A DNA stretch of 64,000 nt from Streptomyces sp. NBC_01262 (GCF_036226365.1 NZ_CP108462.1:9160501-9224500); one strand, 5' to 3'. Positions 25,469-36,296 are shown, counted from the first letter of the stretch. Notes: a model not told the origin generated them from the letters alone. Numbers and translations are program-made.

Positions 25469-25963
25469 ATGACACGGACGACCATCACCACCGCGACCAC
25501 GGACAACCCGGTTCTCGGCTTCCCCCCGGCCACCCCGGCTGAGGCCCTCGCCCACTTCGGCGCGAGCCTCGCCTTCCACGCCGACGTCTCCGATGTCGCC
25601 GAGGCGCTCGCCGCCGGCGGCGACCCCGGCTTCACCCTGGTGGACACCCGCTCCACCCAGGCCTGGGACCAGGGCCACATCCCCGGCGCCGTCCACCTCC
25701 CGGGCGGCCGGATCCCTCAGCTCGCCGCCGAACTCCTCGACCCGGCCCGCCCGGTCGTCGTCTACTGCTGGGGCCCGGGCTGCAACGGCGCGACCCGCGC
25801 GGCGTTCGCACTCGCCGGGCTCGGCTACCGGGTCAAGGAGATGCTCGGCGGCATCGAGTACTGGCTGCGCGAGGGCTTCGCCTACGACACCGCCGACGGT
25901 GCCGCCCGGCGCCCCGCCGACCCGCTCACCGCTCCGGTCGCAGCGGAGGCGTGCGGCTGCTGA
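25469..25963 (+). CDS. rhodanese-domain protein
   Basis: A 164-residue single rhodanese domain: FTLVDTRSTQAWDQGHIPGAVHLPGGRIPQLAAELL and the active-site loop PVVVYCWGPGCNGATRAAFALAGLGYRVKEMLGGIEYWLREG. The nucleophile is the Cys of YCWGPGC. Rhodanese-like proteins transfer sulfane sulfur; the short active-site loop also resembles arsenate-type phosphatases, so the reaction is not certain. The C-terminus ends in CGC. It is divergent from an Lrp-family gene and its 3' end overlaps a convergent GNAT gene by 38 bases. Confidence 0.9.
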   Translation: MTRTTITTATTDNPVLGFPPATPAEALAHFGASLAFHADVSDVAEALAAGGDPGFTLVDTRSTQAWDQGHIPGAVHLPGGRIPQLAAELLDPARPVVVYCWGPGCNGATRAAFALAGLGYRVKEMLGGIEYWLREGFAYDTADGAARRPADPLTAPVAAEACGC

Positions 25964-26474
25964 GCTCGTACGCGCGCAGGCCCTCGCGATCGTCCACCCA
26001 GGCGAAGCCGGCGCGCGCCAGCACGCGCTGGGAGGCGGCGTTCTCGGGATCCGTGGTGGCCAGGACGGTACGGACCTCCGGGCGGCTCAGGGCCCAGCGG
26101 GATATCAGCCGGGCGGCGTCGGTGGCCCAGCCCCCGCCGCGCGCGGCGGGGACGAGGTCGTAGCCGATCTCGGCGACGCCGTCCTCGGAGGGCGGGCCGT
26201 GGAAGCCGATGCCGCCGAGGGCGACCAGGTCGTCGGTGCGCTGGATCGCGAAGAGCCCCCATCCCGGGGCGTACAGCCCGGCGACGGCGGCCTTGACGGT
26301 CATCCGGGCGGCGGTGACGGTGCCCTCGCCCGGGAGGCCGTCGAGCCAGGTCAGCGCGGCGGGCAGGCCGTCGGCGAGCTGGGCGGCCTCCTCGGGGAGC
26401 TGTTCGCGCAGGGTGACGCGGCCGTCGGTGAGGACGAGGCGGCCGTCGTCGGCGTGCGTGGCGTGCAAAAGCAT
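25926..26474 (-). CDS. GNAT-family N-acetyltransferase (RimJ/RimL-like)
   Basis: From the ATG at 26474 the product is 182 residues. It has GLFAIQRTDDLVALGGIGFHGPPSEDGVAEIGYDLVPAARGGGWATDAARLISRWALSRPEVRTVLATTDPENAASQRVLARAGFAWVDDREG, with the RGGGWATDA acetyl-CoA loop and the NAASQRVLARAGF motif typical of RimJ/RimL-type enzymes. Substrate unknown. It is 44 bases downstream of the DUF885 gene's stop in the same direction and its 3' end lies opposite the rhodanese gene. Confidence 0.88.
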   Translation of the reverse strand: MLLHATHADDGRLVLTDGRVTLREQLPEEAAQLADGLPAALTWLDGLPGEGTVTAARMTVKAAVAGLYAPGWGLFAIQRTDDLVALGGIGFHGPPSEDGVAEIGYDLVPAARGGGWATDAARLISRWALSRPEVRTVLATTDPENAASQRVLARAGFAWVDDREGLRAYELSSRTPPLRPER

Positions 26475-26517
26475 GGGGAAGCGAACCGTTCCGTAGATCA
26501 GCGGGGGAGCGCGGGGG

Positions 26518-28203
26518 TCAGAGCCGGGACAGCTCGTCGACCAGGTCGTCCAGGCCCAGCGAGCCCTGCGAGAGCGCGGCCATGTGCCAGGCCTTGGGGT
26601 CGAAGGAGTCGCCGTGGGCCTTGCGGGCGGCGGCGCGCCCCGCGAGCCAGGCCCGCTCGCCGAGCTTGTAGCCGATGGCCTGGCCGGGGATGCCGAGGTA
26701 GCGGACCAGCTCGCTGTCGAGCATCGCGGCGGAGAAGCCGTTGTAGAGGCCGAAGAACTCGCGGCCGAGCTCGGGGGTCCAGCGCTCGCCGGGGCGGAAG
26801 GGGCTGTGCGCCGGGATGGGGAGGGCGAGGTGCATGCCGATGTCGAGGACGACACGGGTGGCGCGCAGCATCTGGGCGTTGAGGTAGCCCAGGCGGTGGC
26901 CGGGGTCGGTCAGGAAGCCGAGCTCGTCCATGAGGCGCTCGGCGTACAGGGCCCAGCCCTCCAGGTTGGCGCTGACCCGGCCCAGGGTGGCCTGGTAGCG
27001 GGAGAGCCGGTCGGCGACGAGCACCCACTGGGCGAGCTGGAGGTGGTGTCCGGGTACGCCCTCGTGGTACCAGGTGCTGACCAGGTCCCAGACGGGGAAC
27101 CGCTCCTCGCCGAGGGTGGGCAGCCAGGTGCGGCCCGGCCGGGAGAAGTCCAGCGAGGGCGCGGTGTAGTAGGGCGCGGCGGCGCTGCCGGGCGGGGCGA
27201 TCCGTGACTCCACGCGACGCACGGGCTCGGCGAGGTCGAAGTGGGTGCCGTCGAGCGCGGCGATGGCATCGTCCATGAGGGCCTGGAGCCACTGCTGTAC
27301 GGCGTCGACGCCCTCGATGGCCTGGCCGGCGGTGTCCAGATGGGCGAGGGCCTCCAGCGGGGTGGCGCCGGGCAGCACCTTCTCCGCCTCCACGCGCATC
27401 TCGGCGTTCAGGCGATGGAACTCCTCCCAGCCCCAGGCGTACGCCTCGTCCAGGTCGAGGTCCGAGCCGGTGTAGTAGCGGGCCCAGCGTGCGTAGCGCT
27501 CGCGGCCTACGCCGTCCGGGGTGCCGGCCACGGCGGGGGCGTAGACATCGCGCAGCCAGTCCCGCAGCGCGCTCATCCCGGCGGTGGCCTCGGCGCCGGC
27601 GGCCTCCAGCTCGTCGCGCAGCGCCTCGGCGCCGCCCGCGGCCAGCTCGGCGAACCAGCTCCTGCCGCTGTCCCCGCTCTCGTCCAGCCACTCGTCCAAC
27701 TGCCCGACCACCGTGTCGACCTGGCGCGGGGCCGCGAGCAGCCTGCGGGACAGGCCCGCCGCCAGCGATTCGCGGAAGCCCTCCATCGCGGCCGGCACCG
27801 CCCGCAGACGGGCGGCGATCGCGGCCCAGTCCTCGTCGGTGTCGGTCGGCATCATCTGGAACACGCCGCGCACGGAGTGGGCGGGGCTGAAGAGGATGTT
27901 GACCTGCCGCAGGTTCTCGCCCGCCTCGTGCACGGCCAGTTCCGCGGTCAGCCGCTCCCGCAGCAGCCGGGCGCAGCGCCGCTCGGTGTCGTCGTCCACC
28001 GGCCCGCAGGCGTCGAGTTCGGCGAGGGTGCGGCGGGCGAGGTCGGCGACGGCCTCAAGCCCGGCGGGGGAGTAGTCGGGCAGCCGGTCCTGGCCGGAGC
28101 GCAGGCCCAGGTAGGTGGCGGCGGTGGGATCGAGCTCGGTGTAGGCGTCGACGTACGCGTCGGCGATCTGACGCGGGAGCCTGCTGTCTGCGGTGGTGGA
28201 CAT
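26518..28203 (-). CDS. DUF885-family protein
   Basis: The ATG at 28203 gives a 561-residue protein of the DUF885 family. Motifs include RQIADAYVDAYTELDPTAATYLGLRSGQDRLPDYSPAG, YYTAPSLDFSRPGRTWLPTLGEERFPVWDLVSTWYHEGVPGHHLQLAQW, which has the zinc-metallopeptidase-like HEGVPGHH, and GWALYAERLMDELGFLTDPG. Such proteins are thought to be metallo-carboxypeptidases related to M32/M3 folds, but few are characterised. It lies after a terminator and is followed in the same direction by the GNAT gene. Confidence 0.87.
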   Translation of the reverse strand: MSTTADSRLPRQIADAYVDAYTELDPTAATYLGLRSGQDRLPDYSPAGLEAVADLARRTLAELDACGPVDDDTERRCARLLRERLTAELAVHEAGENLRQVNILFSPAHSVRGVFQMMPTDTDEDWAAIAARLRAVPAAMEGFRESLAAGLSRRLLAAPRQVDTVVGQLDEWLDESGDSGRSWFAELAAGGAEALRDELEAAGAEATAGMSALRDWLRDVYAPAVAGTPDGVGRERYARWARYYTGSDLDLDEAYAWGWEEFHRLNAEMRVEAEKVLPGATPLEALAHLDTAGQAIEGVDAVQQWLQALMDDAIAALDGTHFDLAEPVRRVESRIAPPGSAAAPYYTAPSLDFSRPGRTWLPTLGEERFPVWDLVSTWYHEGVPGHHLQLAQWVLVADRLSRYQATLGRVSANLEGWALYAERLMDELGFLTDPGHRLGYLNAQMLRATRVVLDIGMHLALPIPAHSPFRPGERWTPELGREFFGLYNGFSAAMLDSELVRYLGIPGQAIGYKLGERAWLAGRAAARKAHGDSFDPKAWHMAALSQGSLGLDDLVDELSRL

Positions 28204-28258
28204 GCGGACATCTTTGTACGTGACGGCGGACCACGTCATTGTCATTACCGATCACATG

Positions 28259-28298
28259 CCGTACGGGTCCAGGGGGACGGGCCCCTGGACCCGTACGG
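28259..28298 (-). terminator. 17-bp hairpin downstream of the ACT-GNAT gene
   Basis: Bases 28259-28275 are the perfect complement of 28282-28298 with a 6-base loop. It follows the stop at 28300 on the minus strand and precedes the DUF885 gene start, so it probably ends the ACT-GNAT transcript. Confidence 0.8.
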
Positions 28299-28299
28299 T

Positions 28300-29514
28300 T
28301 CAGCGGTGCGGCCGGGCGGGGGCGTCCGCGGGCGCCAGGGTCGCGGTGATGACCAGGGTGCCGTCCTCGACCTGGTAGTCCAGCGGCAGGCCCAGGCGTC
28401 GCATCGTCGCGACCATCGCGGTGTTGGTTGCCTGGGTCACCGCGTAGACCGATCCGCAGCCCGCCTCGGCGGCCAGGGCGGTCAGCCGGCGCAGCAGTTC
28501 GGCCCCGATGCCCTGGTGCTGCCAGCCGTCCTCGACCAGCAGGGCGACCTCGGTCTCGTCGCCGTCCCACAGCAGGTGGGCCAGCGCCGCGATCCGGCCC
28601 GACGCGGTCTCCACGGCCAGCGTCTGCCCGAACCGCGGGCTGAGCAGGTGCTCCAGGTAACGGTCGGCGTCCGCCACCGGCCCGTGGTAGCGCTTCGCCA
28701 GCGTCGCGGGCGAGCAGCGCCGGTGCATCGCCCGGGCGGCCGGCAGATCCTCGGGCCCCGCCCGGCGGATGGCGATCTCGTCGCCCTCGGCCAGCGTCAG
28801 GGTGTCCCGGCCCGCGGGCATCCGTACGCCCAGCTGCGCGTCGAGCTCGACCAGCGCTCGGGCCCGCGCGAACTCGGTGGGGGTGAACGGCAGATACGCG
28901 CGCTCCACGGTGATGCTGCCTCCGGACGGGTCGCGCAGCCGCATCACGGTCCCCTCCAGCACGTCCTCGTGCGGAGCGTCGGCCCGTGCGGCGGGCAGCG
29001 AACGGATACTGCACCGGCCGAACAACTGCCTCAGCGCCAACGGCAGTTCCGCCGCGTCCATCGCCGTCCGGGTGGCCAGGTTGAGCATCCGCGTCGGGGT
29101 GTCCACCAGATCGTGCGCGTCAGCCCGCTCGACCCACGTGTCCCGCCCGCCCGCACCCCCCACGGCCTGCACGAGCCCGCCCGGCGCCATCGCCGCCGGG
29201 ACCCGCAGCAGGAACTCGTCCACCGTGCCCTCGGCCAGCGGGTGCGTCTGCAGGGTCAGGATGTCGATCCCGTCCGCCGCCAGCGCCGTGCACACGGCCG
29301 CCAGGCTGCCCGGCGTGTCCCGCACGGTCGTACGCATCCGCCACAGGACGGCGGGCCCTTCCGCGGCCGGTACGGCGGCCGGCTCCGGTGCGGATGGCGG
29401 CGAATGGCCGTGGCGGCGTGCCCACCATGTGCGGAAACCGGCGGCGAGCTCGATCAGGTCGAGCCGCCAGCGGTGGCGGCGGGCTTTGGCGTTCGAGGAA
29501 GGCAGATGCGTCAT
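28300..29514 (-). CDS. ACT-domain and GNAT-domain fusion protein
   Basis: The 404-residue protein joins an N-terminal ACT-like domain (LWRMRTTVRDTPGSLAAVCTALAADGIDILTLQTHPLAEG, about 58-100) to a C-terminal GNAT domain (EIAIRRAGPEDLPAARAMHRRC ... IAALAHLLWDGDETEVALLVEDGWQHQGIGAELLRRLTALAAEAGCGSVYAVTQATNTAMVATMRRLGL). ACT domains usually bind amino acids, and GNATs acetylate, so it looks like an amino-acid-controlled acetyltransferase; similar ACT-GNAT proteins acetylate lysine in actinobacteria. The N-terminus is basic (SSNAKARRHRWRLD). Its target is unknown. Confidence 0.82.
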   Translation of the reverse strand: MTHLPSSNAKARRHRWRLDLIELAAGFRTWWARRHGHSPPSAPEPAAVPAAEGPAVLWRMRTTVRDTPGSLAAVCTALAADGIDILTLQTHPLAEGTVDEFLLRVPAAMAPGGLVQAVGGAGGRDTWVERADAHDLVDTPTRMLNLATRTAMDAAELPLALRQLFGRCSIRSLPAARADAPHEDVLEGTVMRLRDPSGGSITVERAYLPFTPTEFARARALVELDAQLGVRMPAGRDTLTLAEGDEIAIRRAGPEDLPAARAMHRRCSPATLAKRYHGPVADADRYLEHLLSPRFGQTLAVETASGRIAALAHLLWDGDETEVALLVEDGWQHQGIGAELLRRLTALAAEAGCGSVYAVTQATNTAMVATMRRLGLPLDYQVEDGTLVITATLAPADAPARPHR

Positions 29515-29596
29515 GCAACCACCATCCCTAAGGGTTGTTGCGTGATCACAAACGCTCTATGACCGATGGGTAAAGGGTGTTTCATGCCCGGTAAGT

Positions 29597-30124
29597 TCAC
29601 CTTTCCTGTGATTGGTCCTGTGTCAATCGGCGCAGACACCGGCCGTATCGGCGGGCCGCCGCCCGTTGCACCATCCGGGTGACCGGCCCGGCCGCCCGCA
29701 GATACCAGGCCGCCGGGCGGCTGAAGGCGGTCACCGTCAGCCACACCGATCCGTCGTCCTCCTGCTCCACGACGAACGACTCCTCGCCGCACTCCGGGTG
29801 CCCGGCGAGCGTCCCGTACGCGAAGCCGGTCCGCCGCTCCTCGCGCACCGTCCAGACCACCTCGCACGGGATCCGTACCGGCCCCGCCCGCATCACGACC
29901 CGCACCCCCGGCGCGGCATCGGTCGCAGCCGGGTCGACCCGCAGCCCGGCGGCGCGCTGCATCCGCCAGCCGAGCAGCGCCCGCCCGGCCGCCGTGAAGA
30001 CCTCCGGACCGTCGCCGAGCCGGGTGCGCTCGCGCAGCAGGTGGAAGCCCGGCGGCGGGAGCGACCCGGGGTCCCGGGTCGCTCCCACTTCGGCGTACGT
30101 GAAGCCGTCCGTCACGCCGCCCAT
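29597..30124 (-). CDS. DUF1990-family protein
   Basis: A 175-residue DUF1990 protein from the ATG at 30124: DGFTYAEVGATRDPGSLPPPGFHLLRERTRLGDG, FTAAGRALLGWRMQRAAGLRVDP and FAYGTLAGHPECGEESFVVEQEDDGSVWLTVTAFSRPAAWYLRAAGPVTRMVQRAAARRYGRCLRRL match the family. No enzymatic role is known. It follows phoD in the same direction with a 26-base gap and is probably co-transcribed with it. Confidence 0.9.
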   Translation of the reverse strand: MGGVTDGFTYAEVGATRDPGSLPPPGFHLLRERTRLGDGPEVFTAAGRALLGWRMQRAAGLRVDPAATDAAPGVRVVMRAGPVRIPCEVVWTVREERRTGFAYGTLAGHPECGEESFVVEQEDDGSVWLTVTAFSRPAAWYLRAAGPVTRMVQRAAARRYGRCLRRLTQDQSQER

Positions 30125-30150
30125 CCTCTCAAGGACGTGTACGGGGGCGG

Positions 30151-31755
30151 TTACTGCCCCACCCGGCCGGGCTGGAGCACCTGGGTGAACAGGACCGTGC
30201 CGTCCTGCTCGCGCAGGCGGACGGTGAGCTCGCCGGAGGCGGCGTCGATGTCGACCTCGCCGAAGAACTGGTAGCCCTCGGCGGGGGAGACGTTGGCGAC
30301 GGCGGGGGCTTTGAGGAAGACCCGGTCGGGGCCGAAGGTGGCGTCGAGCGCGTTGGCGGGGAAGGCGCCGGCGTTGAGGGGGCCGGAGACGAACTCCCAG
30401 AAGGGCTCGAAGTCGGTGAAGGCGGCCCGGGAGGGGTCGTAGTGCTGGGCGGAGGTGTGGTGGACGTCGGCGGTGAGCCACAGGGTGCCGGTGATGCGGC
30501 GGTGCTTGATGAAGCGCAGCAGCTCGGCGATCTGCAGCTCGCGGCCGAGCGGCGCGCCGGGGTCGCCCTGGGCGACGGCCTCGATGTTGGCCTTGCCCTC
30601 CGTGGCGTCGGGGACGACCAGGCCCAGCGGCATGTCGGCGGCGATGACCTTCCAGGTCGCGCGGGAGCGGGCCAGCTCGCGCTTGAGCCACTCCAGCTGC
30701 TCGCGGCCGAGGATGCCCTGCGGGTCGTCGGTCTGGGTGCCGGGGGAGTTCGCGTTGCGGTACGTGCGCATGTCGAGCACGAACACGTCCAGCAGCGGCC
30801 CGTGGTGGTGAACCCGGTAGACCCGGCCGTCGGGGCGGCGCAGGGTGGAGATGGGGAAGTACTCGGAGAAGGCCCGGCGGGCGCGGGCGGCCAGCACGTC
30901 CACGTTCTTCTCGGTGTAGCGGGTGTCCGTGGCGGCGATCACCTCGCCGGGGTACCAGTTGTTGCGGACCTCGTGGTCGTCCCACTGGATGACGGACGGC
31001 ACCTGGGCGTTGAAGCGGCGCAGCGCGTCGTCGAGCAGGTTGTAGCGGAAGTTGCCGCGGAACTCCGCGAGCGTCTCGGCCACCTTGGACTTCTCCTCGG
31101 TGGTGACGTTGCGGTAGAGCGAGCCGTCCGGGAGGGCGGCCGTGGCGGAGATCGGGCCGTCGGCGTAGATGTTGTCGCCGCTGCACAGGAAGAAGTCCGG
31201 GTCCAGCGCCCCCATCGCGTCGTAGATCCGATAGCCCCCGATGTCGCGGTTGATGCCCCAGCCCTGCCCGGCCAGGTCGCCGGACCACACGAAGCGCACC
31301 CCGCGGCGCGCGCGGGCGGGGGCGGTGCGGAAGGTGCCGGTGACCGGCTCGCCGGTGCGGCGGGGGTCGTCGGGGTCGGCGAGGGTCACCCGGTAGTGGA
31401 TCTGCTCGCCGGACGGCAGGCCGTGCAGCGCCGTCGTACCGGTGAAGTCGCTCCCGGAGCCCAGCAGCGGGCCGTGCCACCGGCGGGCGTCCCGGAACGA
31501 GCCGGTGGCCGAGGTCTCGACGAGCATCCGGGCCGGGCGGTCCGAGCGCACCCACACCAGGCCGGAATTCGCCGTCACGTCACCGGCCTGCACGCCCCAG
31601 GGCGCCGCGGGCCGCCCCGACCGGGCGAACGCGGGCGCCGCCACCGCCACGGGCACCAGCAGCGCCCCCGAGGCGGCGAGCCCGCCGCGCAGTACGGAGC
31701 GGCGTCCCACCGCCGATGAGCCGGTGCCGGTGCCGGAGCCGGATTCGTTCGACAT
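30151..31755 (-). CDS. phoD: alkaline phosphatase PhoD-type, TAT-exported
   Basis: The ATG at 31755 gives 534 residues. The N-terminus contains a twin-arginine motif (GRRSVLRGG) and a hydrophobic stretch ending AAPAFA, indicating TAT export. The mature enzyme has PhoD blocks: FVWSGDLAGQGWGINRDIGG, FFLCSGDNIYADGPI, WDDHEVRNNWYPGE and DVFVLDMRTYRN, with GTLWLTADVHHTSAQHYDPSRA, which together bind Fe/Ca. It is a phosphodiesterase/phosphomonoesterase that releases phosphate outside the cell. No clear PHO box is seen in the 79-base divergent gap to pucR. Confidence 0.92.
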   Translation of the reverse strand: MSNESGSGTGTGSSAVGRRSVLRGGLAASGALLVPVAVAAPAFARSGRPAAPWGVQAGDVTANSGLVWVRSDRPARMLVETSATGSFRDARRWHGPLLGSGSDFTGTTALHGLPSGEQIHYRVTLADPDDPRRTGEPVTGTFRTAPARARRGVRFVWSGDLAGQGWGINRDIGGYRIYDAMGALDPDFFLCSGDNIYADGPISATAALPDGSLYRNVTTEEKSKVAETLAEFRGNFRYNLLDDALRRFNAQVPSVIQWDDHEVRNNWYPGEVIAATDTRYTEKNVDVLAARARRAFSEYFPISTLRRPDGRVYRVHHHGPLLDVFVLDMRTYRNANSPGTQTDDPQGILGREQLEWLKRELARSRATWKVIAADMPLGLVVPDATEGKANIEAVAQGDPGAPLGRELQIAELLRFIKHRRITGTLWLTADVHHTSAQHYDPSRAAFTDFEPFWEFVSGPLNAGAFPANALDATFGPDRVFLKAPAVANVSPAEGYQFFGEVDIDAASGELTVRLREQDGTVLFTQVLQPGRVGQ

Positions 31756-31834
31756 CTGTGTCCTTCCGTAACAACCCTCACTGCCTGTCTCGATCCGTCC
31801 TACTGGTGCCACATGCCCTGGGCCCGAACGACCG

Positions 31835-33583
31835 GTGAACAACACCGCATACACTCCACTTCCGGGGGACTCCCGGGGGCAGCACGAGGACGGGCGTACC
31901 GCGTTGAGCGACCAGAATCCGGCCGGTCAGCCGCCGCAGGCCACGGCGGAGCGGCTCACCGTGCGCGACATCCTCGACCTGGAACTGGTCGCGCCGTGGG
32001 GAGCCGAGGTGGTGGCGGGCGCCGCGCATCTGCACCGCGCGGTGCGATGGCTGCATGTCGCGGAGGCACTGGACGTCGGGGTGATGCTCAACGGCGGCGA
32101 GATGGTGCTCACCACCGGGCTGCTGCTGGCGGGCGACGAGCGGGCCCAGCGCGAGTACATCGAGTCGATGCAGCGCGCCGACGTGTCCGCCGTGGTGCTG
32201 GGGCTGGGCCGGGCCTTCCGTACGACCCCGGAGCCGATGCGGCGGGCGGCCGAGCGCTGCGGGGTGCCGCTGATCGTGCTGCACCGGCCCGCGCCGTTCG
32301 CCCGGCTGACCGAGGAGGTGCACTCGCGGCTGGTGCACGGGCGGTTCGCGGCGCTGAACCTCTCCGACCGGATCCGGTCCTCGCTGACGACCCTGAACCT
32401 GTCCGGCGCGTCGCTCCAGCAGGTGCTCGACGAGATCGCCTCGTACAGCGGCTGCCCGGCCGTCCTGGTGAACCTGGCCCAGCGGGTGCTCGCCTCGGCT
32501 GGCGACAAGGGGTCGCTGAGCGAGCTGATGCGCGACTGGGACCGGGTGTCCCGGCAGGTGGCGGGACTGATCGGCACGGCCGCGTCCACGACGGCCACCA
32601 GCGCTGTCACCGTCGGTCCGGACGGCTGGATCGTGGCCTCGCTGGAGGCGCGGGGCCGCCAGTGGGGGCGGCTGGTGCTCTTCGGCTACCAGGGCTCCGA
32701 GGAGTTCGGCCGCGTACTGGGCGCCCGGGCCGCCGAGGCCCTGGTCATGCACCGCCTGCTCGGCGACGACCTCGACCGGGGCTGGGAGGACCAGGCCGCC
32801 GAGTCCCTGCTGCTCGACCTCGCCTCGGGCGCGGCCCGCCCCGAGCAGCTGCTGACCCGGGTCCGGGCGGCCGGGCTGCCGGTCAACCGGCGCACCTTCG
32901 TGCCCGTGGTCGTACGCCTCCTCCAGGAGCCCGCCGCCGGGCGGGACGACATGCCCGAGCTGATCGACCGCGTGCTCGCCGAGAACCCGGCCGTCGCCGG
33001 CCTGGTGGCCCGGATCGGGGCGTCGGGCACCGCGGTCCTGCTGAGCATCCCCTACGACCGGTCCGACGAGAACGCCGACGCCGCCGTGCACCGGGTCGCC
33101 GTCCAGGTGCACGAGGGCCTCGCCGCGACCGGCCGCACCGCCGTGGTCGGGGCCGGCTTCGGCTGTACGGAGCTGGACGGGATCCGCCGCTCCTTCGTCG
33201 AGGCGGTGCATGTGGCCGACGCCGCCGTGGCCGGCCCCCCGAAGGCCCCCGTGGCGCGGCTGCGCGACGTACGGCTGCGCGGACTCGTACGGCTGCTGCG
33301 CGACGAGCCGGAGCTGCAGGCCTTCATCGAGCGCGAACTCGGGCCGCTGCTGCAGAACCCGTCCCTGCTGGACGTACTGCGCACCTACCTGGAGACCGGC
33401 CGCAACAAGTCGCTGGCCGCCCAGGTCAGCCATGTCAGCCGGCCCGCCTTCTACCGGCGGCTGGAGAGCATCGAGACGCTGCTCGGCATCGACCTGGACG
33501 ACTGGGAGCAGCTCACCTCCCTCTACGTCGCCCTGCTCGCGCATGAGGCGCAACGCGCGGCGGGGCCCGGGTCCAACCGCTGA
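31835..33583 (+). CDS. PucR-family transcriptional regulator
   Basis: The 582-residue protein has the PucR N-terminal domain (LTVRDILDLELVAPWGAEVVAGAAHLHRAVRWLHVAEALDVGVMLNGGEMVLTTGLLLAGD), a middle GGDEF-like region (TVVVGAGFGCTELDGIRRSFVEAVH-like) and a C-terminal helix-turn-helix (SLLDVLRTYLETGRNKSLAAQVSHVSRPAFYRRLESIETLLGIDL). PucR proteins activate purine catabolism in Bacillus; actinobacterial members often sit beside NCS1 permease and hydantoinase genes, as here. The GTG at 31835 is preferred but a TTG at 31904 is possible. It converges on the NCS1 permease gene. Confidence 0.9.
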   Translation: MNNTAYTPLPGDSRGQHEDGRTALSDQNPAGQPPQATAERLTVRDILDLELVAPWGAEVVAGAAHLHRAVRWLHVAEALDVGVMLNGGEMVLTTGLLLAGDERAQREYIESMQRADVSAVVLGLGRAFRTTPEPMRRAAERCGVPLIVLHRPAPFARLTEEVHSRLVHGRFAALNLSDRIRSSLTTLNLSGASLQQVLDEIASYSGCPAVLVNLAQRVLASAGDKGSLSELMRDWDRVSRQVAGLIGTAASTTATSAVTVGPDGWIVASLEARGRQWGRLVLFGYQGSEEFGRVLGARAAEALVMHRLLGDDLDRGWEDQAAESLLLDLASGAARPEQLLTRVRAAGLPVNRRTFVPVVVRLLQEPAAGRDDMPELIDRVLAENPAVAGLVARIGASGTAVLLSIPYDRSDENADAAVHRVAVQVHEGLAATGRTAVVGAGFGCTELDGIRRSFVEAVHVADAAVAGPPKAPVARLRDVRLRGLVRLLRDEPELQAFIERELGPLLQNPSLLDVLRTYLETGRNKSLAAQVSHVSRPAFYRRLESIETLLGIDLDDWEQLTSLYVALLAHEAQRAAGPGSNR

Positions 33584-33595
33584 CCCGGGCCCCGC
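33560..33595. terminator. 14-bp hairpin between pucR and the permease operon
   Basis: Bases 33560-33573 and 33582-33595 are perfectly complementary over 14 bases, with an 8-base loop. The pucR stop codon (33581-33583) lies at the edge of the right arm. It should terminate pucR and the convergent permease operon, which stops at 33612. Confidence 0.8.
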
Positions 33596-33611
33596 TTGCG
33601 CTTTCGCACGC

Positions 33612-35171
<1,560 letters not shown>

Positions 35172-35258
35172 GACTGCAGCCCCTTCGTTCGAGGCGGGGA
35201 CGGGGAGGTCGAACGCTTGCCGTGCGGGTGGCGGGTTCTGGGGGTCAGGCGTTGGACG

Positions 35259-36275
35259 TCAGGAGTTGACAGCGGGGATGACCGTCGTGCCGTAGACGTC
35301 GATGGTCGACTCCTTGGCGTCCTGCATGTTGTAGAGCGCGAACTGGTCGACGCCCAGTGCCTTGAGGGCGTTGAGCTTCTCGATGTGCTGTTCGGCGGTG
35401 CCGATCAGGCAGAAGCGGTCCACGATCTCGTCGGGCACGAAGGCCGTGTCCGGGTTCCCGGTCCGGCCGTGATGGGAGTAGTCGTACCCCTGCCGGGCCT
35501 TGATGTACTCGGTCAGCTCCTCCGGGACCATGTCGGAGGTCTGGCCGTACTTGCTCACCAGGTCGGCCACATGGTTGCCGACCATGCCGCCGAACCAGCG
35601 GCACTGGTCACGGGCGTGGGCCAGCGCCTCGGGGGAGTCGTCCTGCGTGACGTACGCCGGGGCGGCGACGCAGATCTTGACGTCGTCGGGGTCGCGGCCG
35701 GCGGCGACGGCCGCGTCCTTGACTGCCTTGACCATCCACTCGGTGAGGTACAGGTCGGCGAGCTGCAGGATGAACCCGTCGGCCTTCTCGCCGGTCATGG
35801 CCAGCGCCTTGGGGCCGTACGCCGCCATCCACACCGGCAGCTTGCCGTCCTTGATCCACGGCATCCGGATCACCGTGCCGCCGAGGTCGGCCTCGCGGCC
35901 CTCCCCGAGCTCCCGGATGACATGCATGGCCTCTTCGATCCGGGCCAGGGTGTTGGGCTTGCGGCCCGCCACGCGCATCGCGGAGTCGCCGCGGCCGATG
36001 CCGCAGACCGTCCGGTTGCCGAACATCTCGTTCAGCGTCGCGAAGGTGGAGGCGGTGACCTCCCAGGTGCGGGTGCCCGGGTTGGTGACCATCGGGCCGA
36101 CGATCATCCGCTCGGTCTTGGCCAGGATCTGGCTGTAGATGACGAACGGCTCCTGCCACAGCACCGCCGAGTCGAAGGTCCAGCCGTACGTGAAGCCCTG
36201 GTCCTCCGCGCGCTTCATCAGCTCCACGACGGCCGACGCGGGCGGATCCGCCTGCAGTACGAGACCGAAATCCAT
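35259..36275 (-). CDS. LLM-class F420-dependent oxidoreductase (TIGR03842-like)
   Basis: The 338-residue protein is a luciferase-like (LLM) flavin/F420 oxidoreductase. It starts MDFGLVLQADPPASAVVELMKRAEDQGFTYGWTFDSAVLWQEPFVIYSQILAKTERMIVGPMVTNPGTR, with the usual second-strand and NPGTR-type loop, and continues VTASTFATLNEMFGNRTVCGIGRGDSAMR. The start motif and operon match a subfamily annotated TIGR03842. Placement between hydantoinase and permease genes suggests it acts on the pyrimidine/hydantoin ring; F420 use is inferred from family, not shown by a motif here. Confidence 0.85.
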   Translation of the reverse strand: MDFGLVLQADPPASAVVELMKRAEDQGFTYGWTFDSAVLWQEPFVIYSQILAKTERMIVGPMVTNPGTRTWEVTASTFATLNEMFGNRTVCGIGRGDSAMRVAGRKPNTLARIEEAMHVIRELGEGREADLGGTVIRMPWIKDGKLPVWMAAYGPKALAMTGEKADGFILQLADLYLTEWMVKAVKDAAVAAGRDPDDVKICVAAPAYVTQDDSPEALAHARDQCRWFGGMVGNHVADLVSKYGQTSDMVPEELTEYIKARQGYDYSHHGRTGNPDTAFVPDEIVDRFCLIGTAEQHIEKLNALKALGVDQFALYNMQDAKESTIDVYGTTVIPAVNS

Positions 36276-36296
36276 TGCTCTGCTCCCTGAATGAGG

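Noticed and set aside
29580..29620. GTTCACCTTTC resembling one half of a PHO box near the phoD region
   Set aside because: No second repeat with correct spacing, and it is downstream of phoD rather than upstream of it.
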